Source of the DNA: Malus domestica
Lineage: Eukaryota > Streptophyta > Magnoliopsida > Rosales > Rosaceae
NCBI RefSeq assembly: GCF_042453785.1
Contig: NC_091671.1
Coordinates: forward strand, 30,161,001 to 30,225,000
DNA: 64,000 nucleotides
Direction of reading: 5' to 3'
Below are positions 23,917 through 34,704 of the stretch, in pieces; within the stretch, counting starts at the first letter, position 1, and every line of letters begins with the position of its first letter. The notes beneath the pieces were generated by a model. The model was not told the DNA's origin. It did not search any database and saw only the letters and a program-made list of their open reading frames with translations. Both the position numbers and the translations under genes were made by a program.

Positions 23917-25605
23917 ATGTCTAGTTTTTCCATTCCTCATATGATGATGGAGGAAATGTTTTCAGGCTTATTGAGAGCCACATTCAGGTCTAAAGAGGTT
24001 GTTTCTTTGTGGGTTTTGGCTGCAATTGGTGATTCCAGCGGCGGAGCTGTGATTCAAGTCACAAAACGAGTTGTTTTTGCTGCATTTACCTGCTTTCTTG
24101 CACTAGGTATGTTTCTAAGCTCTTGGATTAATTGTTTTCTGGGGAATTTCTGTACCGTCGAGGTTTCTTTTAGTAAAAAAAGATTTGGTGCCACATAAAC
24201 TTGACATTTTCAACTATCCCATGTGGGTTATGTAGGAGGAGCTGTAGTGGGAGCAATTCATGGAGCGATCAAAGGCCAGACAACGGAGACGGGGTTTCTT
24301 AATGGTGCCGGCATAGGCGGTTTGACAGGGGCTATTGCTGCCATTCAATTGATGGATTTGGCAGTGGACGGCGAGTTGTTGTCTAAGGTAACCCCTTGTG
24401 TACGTAAAGAGCACATAATGGCACGTACCACCAGAGTTCGACTCTCGTCCTCATTTCTACTTGAATATTAAGATTGGTCTAAATCTCAATTCTTATAATA
24501 CTTGTTTAAATTTCCTTTGTAGGTTGCTTTCTTGGTAGGTATGGTAAATGGGAAGGTGTTTATGGAATGGGTGAGTTCTGCATTGCTAAAAGCCTATCAC
24601 TGGCAAGTAAGTAGCATTATTTCTCTACCTAAACCAGCATCGAGTAGTTGTTTTTCTCTTTTTAAATATTTAATTAGTATAGTTAATTTAGTTAACAATG
24701 GCAAACTTACTGAGCAGGTTAGCAATCTGGAAACAGCTTACAGAGAGATTTCTGAAATCTATGACATTGGTGGAATGAAGGGGTTATCGCACGATTGCAT
24801 CCAAAAGCTCCCTCAAAGTACATTTCACAGCAGCAGGAGCAGCAATATCATCGAGTCTTGCAGTGAATTTTGCTGCTCAATTTGCTTACAGGTGGGTTCC
24901 AACATATCTTAACTGCAATCTAAATTAGTATGCAAAAGGTTTGAAAAGTTGTTGGATCAGCATTTGGCCCTATACAACTATGAGCTAACCTTTCAAGAAA
25001 TCAATTGTGAGAGAACCATAAATCTATTCCAATAAAGCCCACAAGCAACAAGGGAGGATGGAGAAATTAGTTAAAAATAGTCCAAGTAAACGGTTCAGAT
25101 GCATCTCTAATGTAACAAAGAAAAAGTTTTAATGCGCTGCAACTACAACAGTGTCCTTAAAACTTATAAGCCTCATTTGGTGGATAGATCAAAACATATT
25201 GAGATTAAGTTCGTCCCATAGAGTTCCATCTTTTGGAAGGTGATTTGTTTCTCTAATACGCAAGATAATTATCCAATTTAATAAGTCTGGCCCGACCATT
25301 GCTTAGATCACCAAACATAAACTAGAAAACATGTTCATTTAATTGAATTTGCCGTCTTGTCCCTTCCACCAAACCAGAATCTAACCAATTAAGTTAACGC
25401 TAATCACTATTTATCACAATGTGATTTTGATGTATATTTATATTTGCAGGAATTTAAGGATGGAGAGAATGCAAGAGAACTTCCCATTTGTGGGCATTTG
25501 TTTCACATGGCCTGCATAGACCAATGGCTAAAGCGACAAGCCTCTTGTCCTATGTGCAGACTACATGTCCGCATTGAAAACGTAGTAGATTTTAGGGATT
25601 GCTAG
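23917..25605 (+). CDS. RING-H2 E3 ubiquitin ligase, NEP1-interacting protein (NIP1/NIP2)-like
   Basis: Five exons: 23917-24106, 24236-24387, 24523-24606, 24718-24891 and 25450-25605. All introns are GT-AG and phases join cleanly to 251 residues ending FRDC. The N-terminal half has hydrophobic, glycine-rich segments (about 46-75, [14 protein letters not shown]) and a second one near 85-100, as in NIP1/NIP2, which are membrane-associated. [11 protein letters not shown] block (about 157-166) is also typical of this family. The RING-H2 is C195-x2-C198, C214-x-H216, H219-x2-C222, C233-x2-C236, with IDQWL after C222; it should recruit E2 enzymes. Exon 4 ends between the first and second metal-ligand pairs. 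In Arabidopsis, NIP1/NIP2 anchor a plastid RNA polymerase at thylakoids; the same role here is an inference. Confidence 0.88.
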
Positions 25606-25934
25606 TATGTTCTAAGGTGTTCTATATACTGAGATTTTTAGTCTTTGAATTCTCGGTAACTATTGCAAGAGAGGTAGTAATTTTGTAACGTGCAAAAACT
25701 TAGTATTTACACCTAAGTAAATAGTTTTGTATTTCTTTTAGTCAAAAATTATTTTTGTATCAGCATACATATGCATGAATCATCCTGATATTTGATATAT
25801 TTACAAACCTAATTAAACATTTTGACATAAAAATAGAAACCTATAAAACACACCACTATCATCTTCATTTCCAAGATATTTTCTATATACTACATGTATC
25901 CAAGTGAATACATGTGCCAATGTTTAAGTCTTTC
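25606..25934. other. 3' flank of the RING gene
   Basis: Probably 3' untranslated sequence followed by intergenic DNA. No other feature is visible before the next TIR element. Confidence 0.4.
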
Positions 25935-26432
25935 ACGGGTGAATGGTTAAGATTTAGTTAAATCTAATTTAGTTAAACACATTAAATTTAAGAGGTATTT
26001 GTTGGTTTATTCTCAAACTTGTATAGACCTGTCAATTTTCATCTTAAACTTTAATTTTAGCCTATTACTCCCTAAACTTTTATAATTAGCCGATTTTCCC
26101 CCTAAACTTTAACTTTAACTGATTACACCCTAAAATTTTATAAATAGCTAGATTTTAAAAATTTTCATCCATCAATTTTCCAGTCGTTTTGCCCCCATAC
26201 AATTGTCATGTGTTGTCCACATGATCAAAATGGATAGAAAATTGAATGGAATTTTTTATAATCTAACGTAAATTGACTATTTATAAAAGTTCATGAGGGT
26301 AATTAGCCAAAATTAAAGTTTAAGTGGAGAAATTAAAGTTTAGAGAGAAATTATACAAGTTTAGAGACAAATCAACAATCATGCCTAAATTTAAATTAGT
26401 TAAACGGTTAAACCTTAACCGTTCACCTGGAA
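25935..26432. mobile_element. TIR element related to 32,240-33,214
   Basis: The outer arms (gggtgaatggttaag on the left; reversed gtgaacggttaagg on the right) and inner arms (aggtatttgttggttta and its inverted copy) make a ~500-bp foldback. Inner words such as 'taaactttaattttagcc' resemble the larger element at 32,240, so both probably belong to one superfamily. Confidence 0.6.
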
Positions 26433-26463
26433 AGAAAAATGTACAAAAAATAATATACAATTG

Positions 26464-27065
26464 TTTTATTTAAACCCCACAATTTGTTGAAAACACCCCA
26501 CATTCAAAATTTCTTCTTACAATTCCAGCTTTACCCTTCGTTTTGTTGAATCCACCTCACCTCCCACCCACAAACAATAAAATCCCACAGCTACCCACCC
26601 CACAACCACAACCACAACTTCGCCGATGACCCCATTCAATTTTAATTTTCTTTCTTTCATAGTTATGCTTTTGTTTGGCATTTGACATAGGATTGAGGGG
26701 AATGATCACACATGCATTGGGCTACTGCGATTATGGATGAAAATGCAACCTATAAAACTGTTAAAAACCCCTTTCCATCATTTCCATGATAGACTGTTTA
26801 GATGTTGCGATGAAATTTTTATGTTTCCCTGATAAGCTAGTTTAGATTTATAAAGTATAGCTAATTGCATGAAATTTCAATTTTGTGTTTTGGCTATGTT
26901 GAATGGAATCACAGGAGAAGGGTGGTGGTGGTGGGTGGGTGGCTATGTTAGATTTTTTGTATTTGGGAGGTGGGGTGAATTCAGCAAAAGGAAGGGTAAA
27001 GTTGGAATTGTAGGAACAAAATTTAATTATGGGGTGTTTTCAACAAATTATGGGGTATGAATAAA
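26464..27065. mobile_element. Non-autonomous TIR element with ~150-bp arms
   Basis: The left arm (26,464-26,615) and the inverted right arm (26,905-27,063) share caaatttgttgaaaacacccc, tacaattccagctttaccctt and a (CCACC)-rich end. The short open frame at 26,869-27,060 is made by the right arm and is not a gene. It ends about 260 bp upstream of the RidA start codon. Confidence 0.7.
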
Positions 27066-27298
27066 AAAACCCATAATATACACTGACTTATAATACAACG
27101 GTTGGAGCCAACCAAATTCGGCCCAAAGAAAAAGCCCACTAACAAAAATCAAGTAAAGCCCAAGAAGAAAAAGAAATTAGAGGATCTGAACAGAAAAAAC
27201 AGAACAAATAAAAAGCGAGTGAGTGACGCCAGTCACCATTCACCAACCATCAGCACTTCAGCAGTTGCAACAAGTCCAACAGAGACCGACAGACTCCC

Positions 27299-27325
27299 AG
27301 AGAGAGAGAGAGAGAGAGAGAGAGA
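27299..27325 (+). repeat. (GA)n microsatellite in the RidA 5' leader
   Basis: About 13 GA units end directly before the RidA ATG. GA tracts in plant 5' leaders are common, and length may vary between alleles. Confidence 0.85.
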
Positions 27326-27326
27326 T

Positions 27327-29382
27327 ATGGCATGGTGTGCGGCGAGGAGCTATCACATGCCGGCGGTCGACATGGGCGCATTGTGCACCCGGGCTCCGTT
27401 AGCCGCCGGCGCGGGCTTTGCCTCGGTGGCCGGCTCCACTCTCTGGCGATCCTTGGCTTCATCGAAGCCCTCGTCTCGCTTTGCTTGCTTAGCCATTTCC
27501 ACCGATGCTCGTAAATTCCAACTTTTTAATATCTCTCTTTTATTTTGATTTAATTGGATTTCCAATTTACCTCTGGTTGGTTACTTGGATTAGAAATCCG
27601 GTTCCTGTGTTTGGTTGCTTAATTGGAATCCCCTTTTGATCAATTCTGGATAAAGGTTTGTACTTTGCGTTTGAATTTAAAGACTGGCAGTTTTTCTTTG
27701 GTTGGATTTTAGGAATTAAGGAAGCTGTTCACACAGACAAGGCTCCGGCTGCATTGGGACCGTATTCTCAGGCAATCAAAGCCAACAACTTTGTCCATGT
27801 GTCGGGTTGTCTTGGTCTGATTCCAGAGGTTTGTGTCTTGGATTTTTGTTTTTGTTTTTACCACTTTAATCCATTAATGTTGGTATGAACTGGGTGATAT
27901 GAGCTTATGTTGTTTAAATGCAGACAGGGAAGTTTGTGTCGGATAATGTTGAAGATCAGACAGAGCAGGTATTGATGATGCTCTGATGTGTTGGTTATAC
28001 TTGTGTTGTTTATTTGGATTTGAGATGGTTATATGATCGATTTTATACTTTAATTTCTATGCATTTGGTTGGTGAAATGTTCTTGATTTTTAACTGCTTA
28101 GTGGTCAAAGCTACAACCTTCGAAACTGATAAACTTTGCTATGAGTTAGAAACTTAGAAGTAAGTGACAGTTGACGGAAATCGGTACTGTTTGAGATTTT
28201 GGCGGTTGCAGGATCTTAAATTATCGAGAATCCTGTTTCGTATCTTTGCAAAAATGATGGTGACACTAATACAAGTCTTCAAGAGATTACTAAATAGGGG
28301 TTACTGCAATTAGATGTTTACTATAAAACTTAAATTATCTCTCTTTCAGAGTTCTAATCCAAGTCGCCAATTAGTAATCTCCGACACTAAATATCATATC
28401 TATCTTGCAAATCTTCATCAAGGAGAAGTTGAATTTGTTAACATAATTGTTGGTTTTTAGTGTTGTCGGCTTTGCAAAAGAGTATAGTTGATAGCATTGC
28501 TGTGTGACTGCTTTTGAAAGACTTGGGCTGACGAAACTATTGCAGGTTCTAAAAAATATGGGGGAAATACTGAAAGCAAGCGGGGCCAGCTATTCTTCTG
28601 TGGTTAAAACGACTATTCTGTAGGGATTCTATTTTTATCTTTGCAGAATCTTGATTGGAGACTTTAGTGTTGGCGATGAAATTCATTGTCTCTCATGTCC
28701 ATGTAGGTTGGCTGATTTGAAAGACTTCAAGAAAGTCAATGAAATCTATGCTAAATGTGAGTTTTATAGAGATATAAATTTGACATTGGAGATTGAATTC
28801 TTAATTACACTTTTTGTCTTCCATCTGTTCAAAATTGTAAGCCATAAGGGTATCTAGCTATGATAGGACATTCGGGAAGATAGAATGGAGCTGACTTTAA
28901 CTCTTCAATTCTCGTTTTATTTGTGCTAATCTCATTTACCACAATCTTACGCTCAAATTACCTGTTAAAGTTCGTAGAAACAGATTTGGCTTTGCTTAAT
29001 TTTTGGTACAAATTGCTTGAAGCGTGATGAGTGGTTAAATCTTGTTCTATTTCTGAAGGGGGTGTCAATTTCCTGTAACTCTGCTCCTTCACAGCGGGGA
29101 AGCAAGTAAAATAGAAAAAATCACATTGGGGTTGGGGATAATCAGGCTCCCTTGAACACACACAATCCTTTATTTTATTTAACTGGTCCATGACTCTTTT
29201 GATTCGATAAGTTATGTGCAACACAACAGTGACAACCATTTACTTGTTCATTTAACTTTGACTATATTATATGGTTTTGTGTTGCAGATTTTCCATCTCC
29301 AGCCCCAGCACGTTCAACATTTCAGGTAGCGGCGCTGCCATTGGATGCCAAGATTGAAATTGAGTGTATTGCAGCACTGTAA
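27327..29382 (+). CDS. RIDA: Chloroplast RidA (reactive intermediate deaminase A; YjgF/UK114 family)
   Basis: Six exons: 27327-27510, 27713-27828, 27924-27968, 28546-28619, 28707-28756 and 29288-29382, with GT-AG introns. They encode 187 residues, the length I know for Arabidopsis RidA. Residues 1 to about 60 (MAWCAARSYHMP..., rich in Ala, Ser, Arg) look like a plastid transit peptide. The mature domain opens VHTDKAPAALGPYSQAIK, continues VHVSGCLGLIP and LKNMGEILKASGASYSSVVK, and ends ALPLDAKIEIECIAAL. The conserved substrate-binding arginine is at residue 165 (PAPARSTF). RidA hydrolyses reactive enamines/imines formed from serine or threonine by PLP dehydratases, protecting branched-chain aminotransferase and isoleucine synthesis. 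Nothing is missing. The ATG follows a GA microsatellite. Confidence 0.95.
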
Positions 29383-30448
29383 CCTACCAATACACAGCGT
29401 CGTCTCAGCAACTTAGATAATAATGTAGGAGGTGACATCTTTGAGTGTTGAGTTTCACATTTTTATTTCCTCCATGGCCTCCTGCCAGTTGTTATTGTAA
29501 CATTGCTTTTGTATCTAAAAACTAAAGAGCAGGACCAACGACGTTATTGAAATGGAGCTTTCCCTGCTTTTCCAGTCTTGAGTAATTATAATTGTGTTTA
29601 TGTTTCACTCTATGTTGCTATGCCCTCCTTTCGGTTGTGCTTTATGCCTCTCTCTTAGATTTAACTCGTCTCGTTTTGTTAGAGAATGTGAAGGGCTCTT
29701 TCTCAGATTTTTAACCAGGACGGTAATCAAAGAAACAAGAAGAAAACTGAAATTTATAGAGGGAGAAATCAGGGAGCCAAGTTGTGTCGCCAATGGAGAA
29801 ATCAAGGAGGGGAAGACGAAACCAGCATTGAAAAGCCTGCCTACAACAATGCCGTTTTGAGGAACACAGACTAAGCTTGACTTTCTAGTCTCTCAATAAA
29901 CTAGTAATAATATGGTTTAAATTTACTTTTAGCAAGAATCAAATTTAAGACATTTCACTTACAAGTAAAGAAGAATATCACTACACTGTAATGTATTGTA
30001 AACTTTTGAATCGGAATTAGAGACAACTGATGTTTCTCTTTCCTTTTTTCTTCCTAGGTTTTTTTGGTTCGATGAGAGAGCTGGTATAAGTGAGGAGAGA
30101 TTCTTTGTTGCAACCAAGGTATAGTTTTAGTGGTATTGCCTGTCCATAGATATATTCAAAAAATGTATATGTTTGACAAAAAATATATAATGCATGTTAG
30201 TGACGAATCCGACCTTTGCTGGGTTGGGTTATAAACTTATAGCCCGACTGAGATTTTGGAGAAAGATGTAGTACCCATTATAATAATTCTCTTGCAAATA
30301 TCTTTCACTGTTGGTAGATTTAGAAAAATAATCTCTTGAGAGAATATTGCCTTGATTAGGCTCTTTACCCAAAGAGATTTCCATTTTTTGTTAAAAATGG
30401 GGACTGGTTGTAGGGTAAATTTCACGTTGAATTTTAACAATTCAAACA
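29383..30448. other. RidA 3' untranslated region and intergenic DNA
   Basis: Probable 3' untranslated region to about 29,580. Open frames at 29,594-29,860 (both strands) and 30,237-30,440 have no domain and are probably chance. Confidence 0.45.
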
Positions 30449-30663
30449 GTCTATTTTGTACGTCTCAATTCATAAATCATCCTTGTAAAAATTCAATTTA
30501 TCCGAAATATTTGCCTATTTAATTATTACGATGAAATTTCATTGTTTCTTATATAACAATGTGTTTGTTAATTTCTTTGAACTCAATTAGGCGTCTCAAA
30601 TATTTCCGATTTGGCTAATATTTTGTAAGGATTATCTATAAGGTCCAACTTGAAAAATAGACG
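30449..30663. mobile_element. ~215-bp MITE
   Basis: Ends are inverted copies: gtctattttgtacgtctc on the left, and reversed gtctatttttcaagttgg on the right. Further paired words (ccttgtaaaa; gaaatatttg) make arms of about 70 bp. No coding capacity. Confidence 0.65.
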
Positions 30664-30719
30664 GTTTAGATAGTTGAAAGTCGATGTGGTGTGGCCCCAT
30701 AAATACATTAAAAAATCAT

Positions 30720-31125
30720 AATAATTCATTTACAAGTATAAAAAATGTGAAAAAATATATGCAAACGCTCGTGATTGCATCCTCTACGCTTTGATGAGTA
30801 CATTGTCGTTTGAATTTTTAAAACTCTACAAACCCTCATGAATAGTGTTTTTAAGGGGGAGTTCAAAATAAATAAAAATTCGTAATAATTAATGTACAAG
30901 TTGAAAATTGTAAAAGAATATATAAACGTTCGTGATTGCATTCCCTGCGCTTAGATACATCGTCATTTAGATTTTTAAAACTCTCCAAACTCTTATGAAT
31001 AGCTTTTTTGTTTGAGTACAAAATTAATAATTCACAATAATTACATAGAGGTGTGAAAAATGTAAAAAAAAATATACAATCACTCGTAATAACAAACTTT
31101 ACAACTTTCCTGAATGGCTCAACTC
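30720..31125. repeat. Tandem repeat, about three ~150-bp units, shared with the hAT-2 left end
   Basis: Three units carry the series 'aataattcatttacaag...tgtgaaaaaatatat...cgtgattgcat...tttaaaactctacaaa..catgaatag'. The same series lies at 46,370-46,600 in hAT-2, so both loci derive from one repeat family. The open frames at 30,726-31,141 are repeat-made. Confidence 0.65.
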
Positions 31126-31129
31126 CGAA

Positions 31130-31545
31130 ATCTGACACCATAATCCATAAACCCTTGATTTATATTTAACCATCGATTGTCATTTACGCTATATTTTTCT
31201 CACCGGATTTTATTTCTCAAATTTTCTTGTTTGAAAACATCTTTTAGCAAATGCAGAAAAATGAACAGTTCGGATCGTTGATATCACGTTCCGATGTTTA
31301 AGGTTAACTGAAATATGAGCCGATGTTATATATTTTCTAGAGACTTCACTAACCGTAACAATCTGAACGTGATATTAACAATCGAAAATGTTCATCTTTC
31401 TGCTTTTGCTAAAAAAAACATGTTTTCAAAATAGAAAATCTGAAGAAAAAAAAAATTTGGTGAGAATAATGGAGCATAAATATAAACTACAATCAACTGT
31501 TAAATTTAATCCTATGGTTTATGGGATTATAGTGGATGGTATACG
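31130..31545. mobile_element. Foldback element with ~190-bp arms
   Basis: Left arm 31,139-31,330 and right arm about 31,345-31,530 are inverted copies; pairs include gaaaacatcttttagcaaa with gaaaacatgttttttttagc, and gttgatatcacgttc with gttaatatcacgttc. The loop is tiny, so the transcript could form a long hairpin. Confidence 0.65.
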
Positions 31546-31924
31546 ACCTGACTTTTTAACATATTGGGTATATCATGAAAATGATATGAATACAAGAAAC
31601 ACGATACAAATGTCAGGTTTCAATGTATGAGTACAGAGTAACAGTTTATATTACAATATTATGCACTTTCTATTGGCCCTTCCTTACAACGGTATATATC
31701 CCAATTTCAATTACAAATTAGTTCTCCCATGTCACACGTTTCTTCCTTCCACCACTCAGATTGTCTTTGAACCTTTTTGTCCAAAATTTTCAAGATACGG
31801 TTCAGTTTTCCTGTCTTTATGTGCTGCAAGCGCAAGAATTCTAAGATTACAGTCCTTTAAACAAATAGAGACAAACAACTAAGTAACATATATTAGTATT
31901 AATTAAGAATAGAGACCAAATAAC

Positions 31925-32146
31925 TAATTAGAACGTCACACCTAACATTGGTTTTAAATTAGCCACATAATACTAAAATTTATTGGTATTTTTCTTTACT
32001 AGTAAGTGAGAAATTTTAGGACAACTAATTAGAACTAATTAGAACGTCACACCTAACATTGGTTTTAAATTAGCCACTTAATACTAAAATTTATTGGTAT
32101 TTCTCTTCAATTGTAAGTAAGAGGTTTTAGGTTCGATTCTACCTAA
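31925..32146. repeat. Two-copy ~111-bp direct repeat
   Basis: The block starting aattagaacgtcacacctaa recurs 111 bp later with few changes. No coding capacity; a simple local duplication. Confidence 0.75.
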
Positions 32147-32239
32147 AGGTAAATTTGAACCATATTATTGCTAGTCCATTATGAGGCTTTGTCGACTCCC
32201 TCCTTTAGTGTAGATCGTTTGTTCAAGAAAAAAAAAAAA

Positions 32240-33214
32240 GAGGTATTTATCAATTCCCCCCTGAACTTGTGACCATTGGCCAATTTCCCCCCTCAACTTT
32301 AATTTTGGCCAATTTCCCCCCTCAACTCTCATAATTAGTCAATTTCCCCCTCAACTCTCATAATTAGTCAATTTGCACCCTACTGTTAATTTTTTTTAAT
32401 TTTCCATCTATTCTTTTTTTTTTCTTTCAATCTTTCTAATAACTTCCAACAAAGTACTAAAATTAACATAAACTCACATGCATAATATAGGGTAAAATGT
32501 ACAAAAACATAATACAATTAGTATGTGATATGGGTTGATTATAAGAAAAAGTTATGAATCAGGTTTAAAGCATGTAGAAGAAGAAATAATAATCCTAAAC
32601 TCATGGATCAGACATATTTCAATAAAATGAGTTATTCTTAATAAGGAGTCGAAAATTATGAATTGACTAGCCATTTTTGCACTAAAGCTCGATTCTCCGC
32701 AATTTACTTGAACTTAGCTTTCACTTTTATAAAGAAAATTGTATTCACATACAAAAATGTACACATCAATCCTTTTCGTTATCAATTTTGTATAGTAAAA
32801 AATCAAATAAAATTACTCCATACTGATTTATTATGACTAATAATACTATCTATGATAAATTGTAAAATTCTAAATTTTAATCTATTTGTAATAGGATAAA
32901 GACATAGGAAAATGATTAACATACATTTTATTTAGTTTCTTACACACACTTGTTTAATTATGATCAAATTAAAAAATTAACAGTATGGTGCAAATTGACT
33001 AATTATGAGAGTTGAGGGGGGAAATTGGCCAAATTAAAGTTGAGGGGGGAAATTGACTAATTGTGAGAGTTGAAGGGGGGAATTGGCCAAATTAAAGTTG
33101 AGGGGGGAAATTGACTAATTGTGAGAGTTGAGGGGGGAAATTAGCCAAAATTAAAGTTGAGGGGGAAAATTGACCAATAATCACAAGTTCAGGAAGGAAA
33201 TTGATGAATACCTC
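32240..33214. mobile_element. 975-bp foldback element with tandem ~32-bp subunits in its arms
   Basis: The ends are inverted copies (gaggtatttatcaattcc; reversed gaggtattcatcaatttcc) next to poly-A tracts. Each arm is a series of ~30-bp units (cccccctcaactttaattttggccaattt-like), several per arm, in a C-rich strand on the left and a G-rich strand on the right. The centre is unique, AT-rich and non-coding. Confidence 0.75.
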
Positions 33215-34704
33215 AAAAAAAAAAAAAAAAAACCACTCCTACTATAAACCTTCCTAGCACTCTAAAAAAATAAACTCAATATAAATATAAAATTAGTATC
33301 CAATGAAAGTTGACTACGCAATAAAAAACAGATAAAATGTGAAGATCCTACAGAATCCGGAGAGGATCTTAAGAGGATCTCATCCTGATTAAAGGTAAGA
33401 AAGATGCGACTCAAATTGCACTCCTAAGACAGAAAGGTCAGTCCATGATGTAAACGTCAATAGGTTGTTGAAATTTTCCAGGTCCTGAAAGGGAAAGAGA
33501 ATAATATTAATTTTAAATTCTATTTTATTTTATTTTATTTTTAATAATATTTGAAATCCCCTTAATATTTCTCATTGTTTAATATGATGTTCATCTTATT
33601 TGTGTGCTTGGAACTTGGAAGTAGTAGAAACTTCCTATCCTTTGCTTTCCACCCGTAGTCAACACTCTTTGCCTTTTCACTAACGCGTAAGGTTTTTTGC
33701 TTTTGTTTAAGATTTAAAAATGTGAAGGTTTTCCTTTAACTCCTTTTAATTCAATTGTAACTTATTACTAAAGGGCACTATAATTTTTGAAATTACTGAA
33801 GAGAAATTTATGATATTTGGTATTAAGATTAAAATTTGCGGTGATGAGCTTTAGGGCTAGTTTGGAGTTGGTGTATTGTAAAAAAATGATGTTCTCAAGG
33901 ATAGAGCTTCTTTTGCTTTTTGTTGTTTCGGACTCATGATTTGATGAAAAACACTTCTTTTTTAATTTACCAAACACAATTTTAGCTTCAATTTTTTTAA
34001 AAACTGCTTTTAAAATAATTTCAGCAATGCCAAACTAGTCCTTAATCTTATGGAAAATAATATTCCAATCCTTGATAAAGATTACTTTTTGATAAAACAT
34101 TGTCTAAGATTAAAAACTAACTCTAATCCTTGAAATTTAATTCTAATTTTCTAATATTAATTAGGTTGTAAATTATATATTGATTCTCATAAATACTATT
34201 TTTTTATCATTCATAATTATTATTAAGTTCCTATAATAAGAATAGTCATATATTACCCTCTATTTTTTGGTGTGCGTGAATTTTTCCACATATATATATA
34301 TATGCATATTGCGTACCTATGTTTAGATTTTATAATTACGTACCAATACATTCGTACCAAAAATTAGACGGTTGAAATCATCGAAGTTCGATATATAATG
34401 AGTTCCACAACTAATCATCATTTAAAAAAAAACAATAATATCTTCCCTTAAAAGTCTTCATGTACATAAGTACTTAAATAAAGTAAGTTTTGAAAATAGG
34501 GATTTAATTTAGACTTTAATCATTGTGAGGTTTAACCAAACTCCCTCATCCCTTTATCCCTTCGGTGTAATTTGTTAAAAAAAAATCTAAAGAGAATCTT
34601 ATTTAACCCCTAAAACCCGTTAATCTTAACGCTTTTGGGGTACTCTCTTGTTATATATGAAAGAAATGACAGCATCAACAGCGGAAGAAGGAAGTTGTTA
34701 GAAG
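33215..34704. other. 5' region of gene A, including the duplicated block
   Basis: About 33,440-33,580 (gttgaaattttccaggtcctgaaag and the following TTTTATTT run) has a diverged copy at about 39,070-39,190 upstream of paralog B. This marks the left part of the tandem duplication. No gene recognised; the minus-strand open frame at 33,768-33,977 has no domain. Confidence 0.5.

Noticed and set aside
26869-27060. Short plus-strand open frame with a Gly/Trp-rich protein
   Set aside because: It is produced by the right arm of a TIR element.
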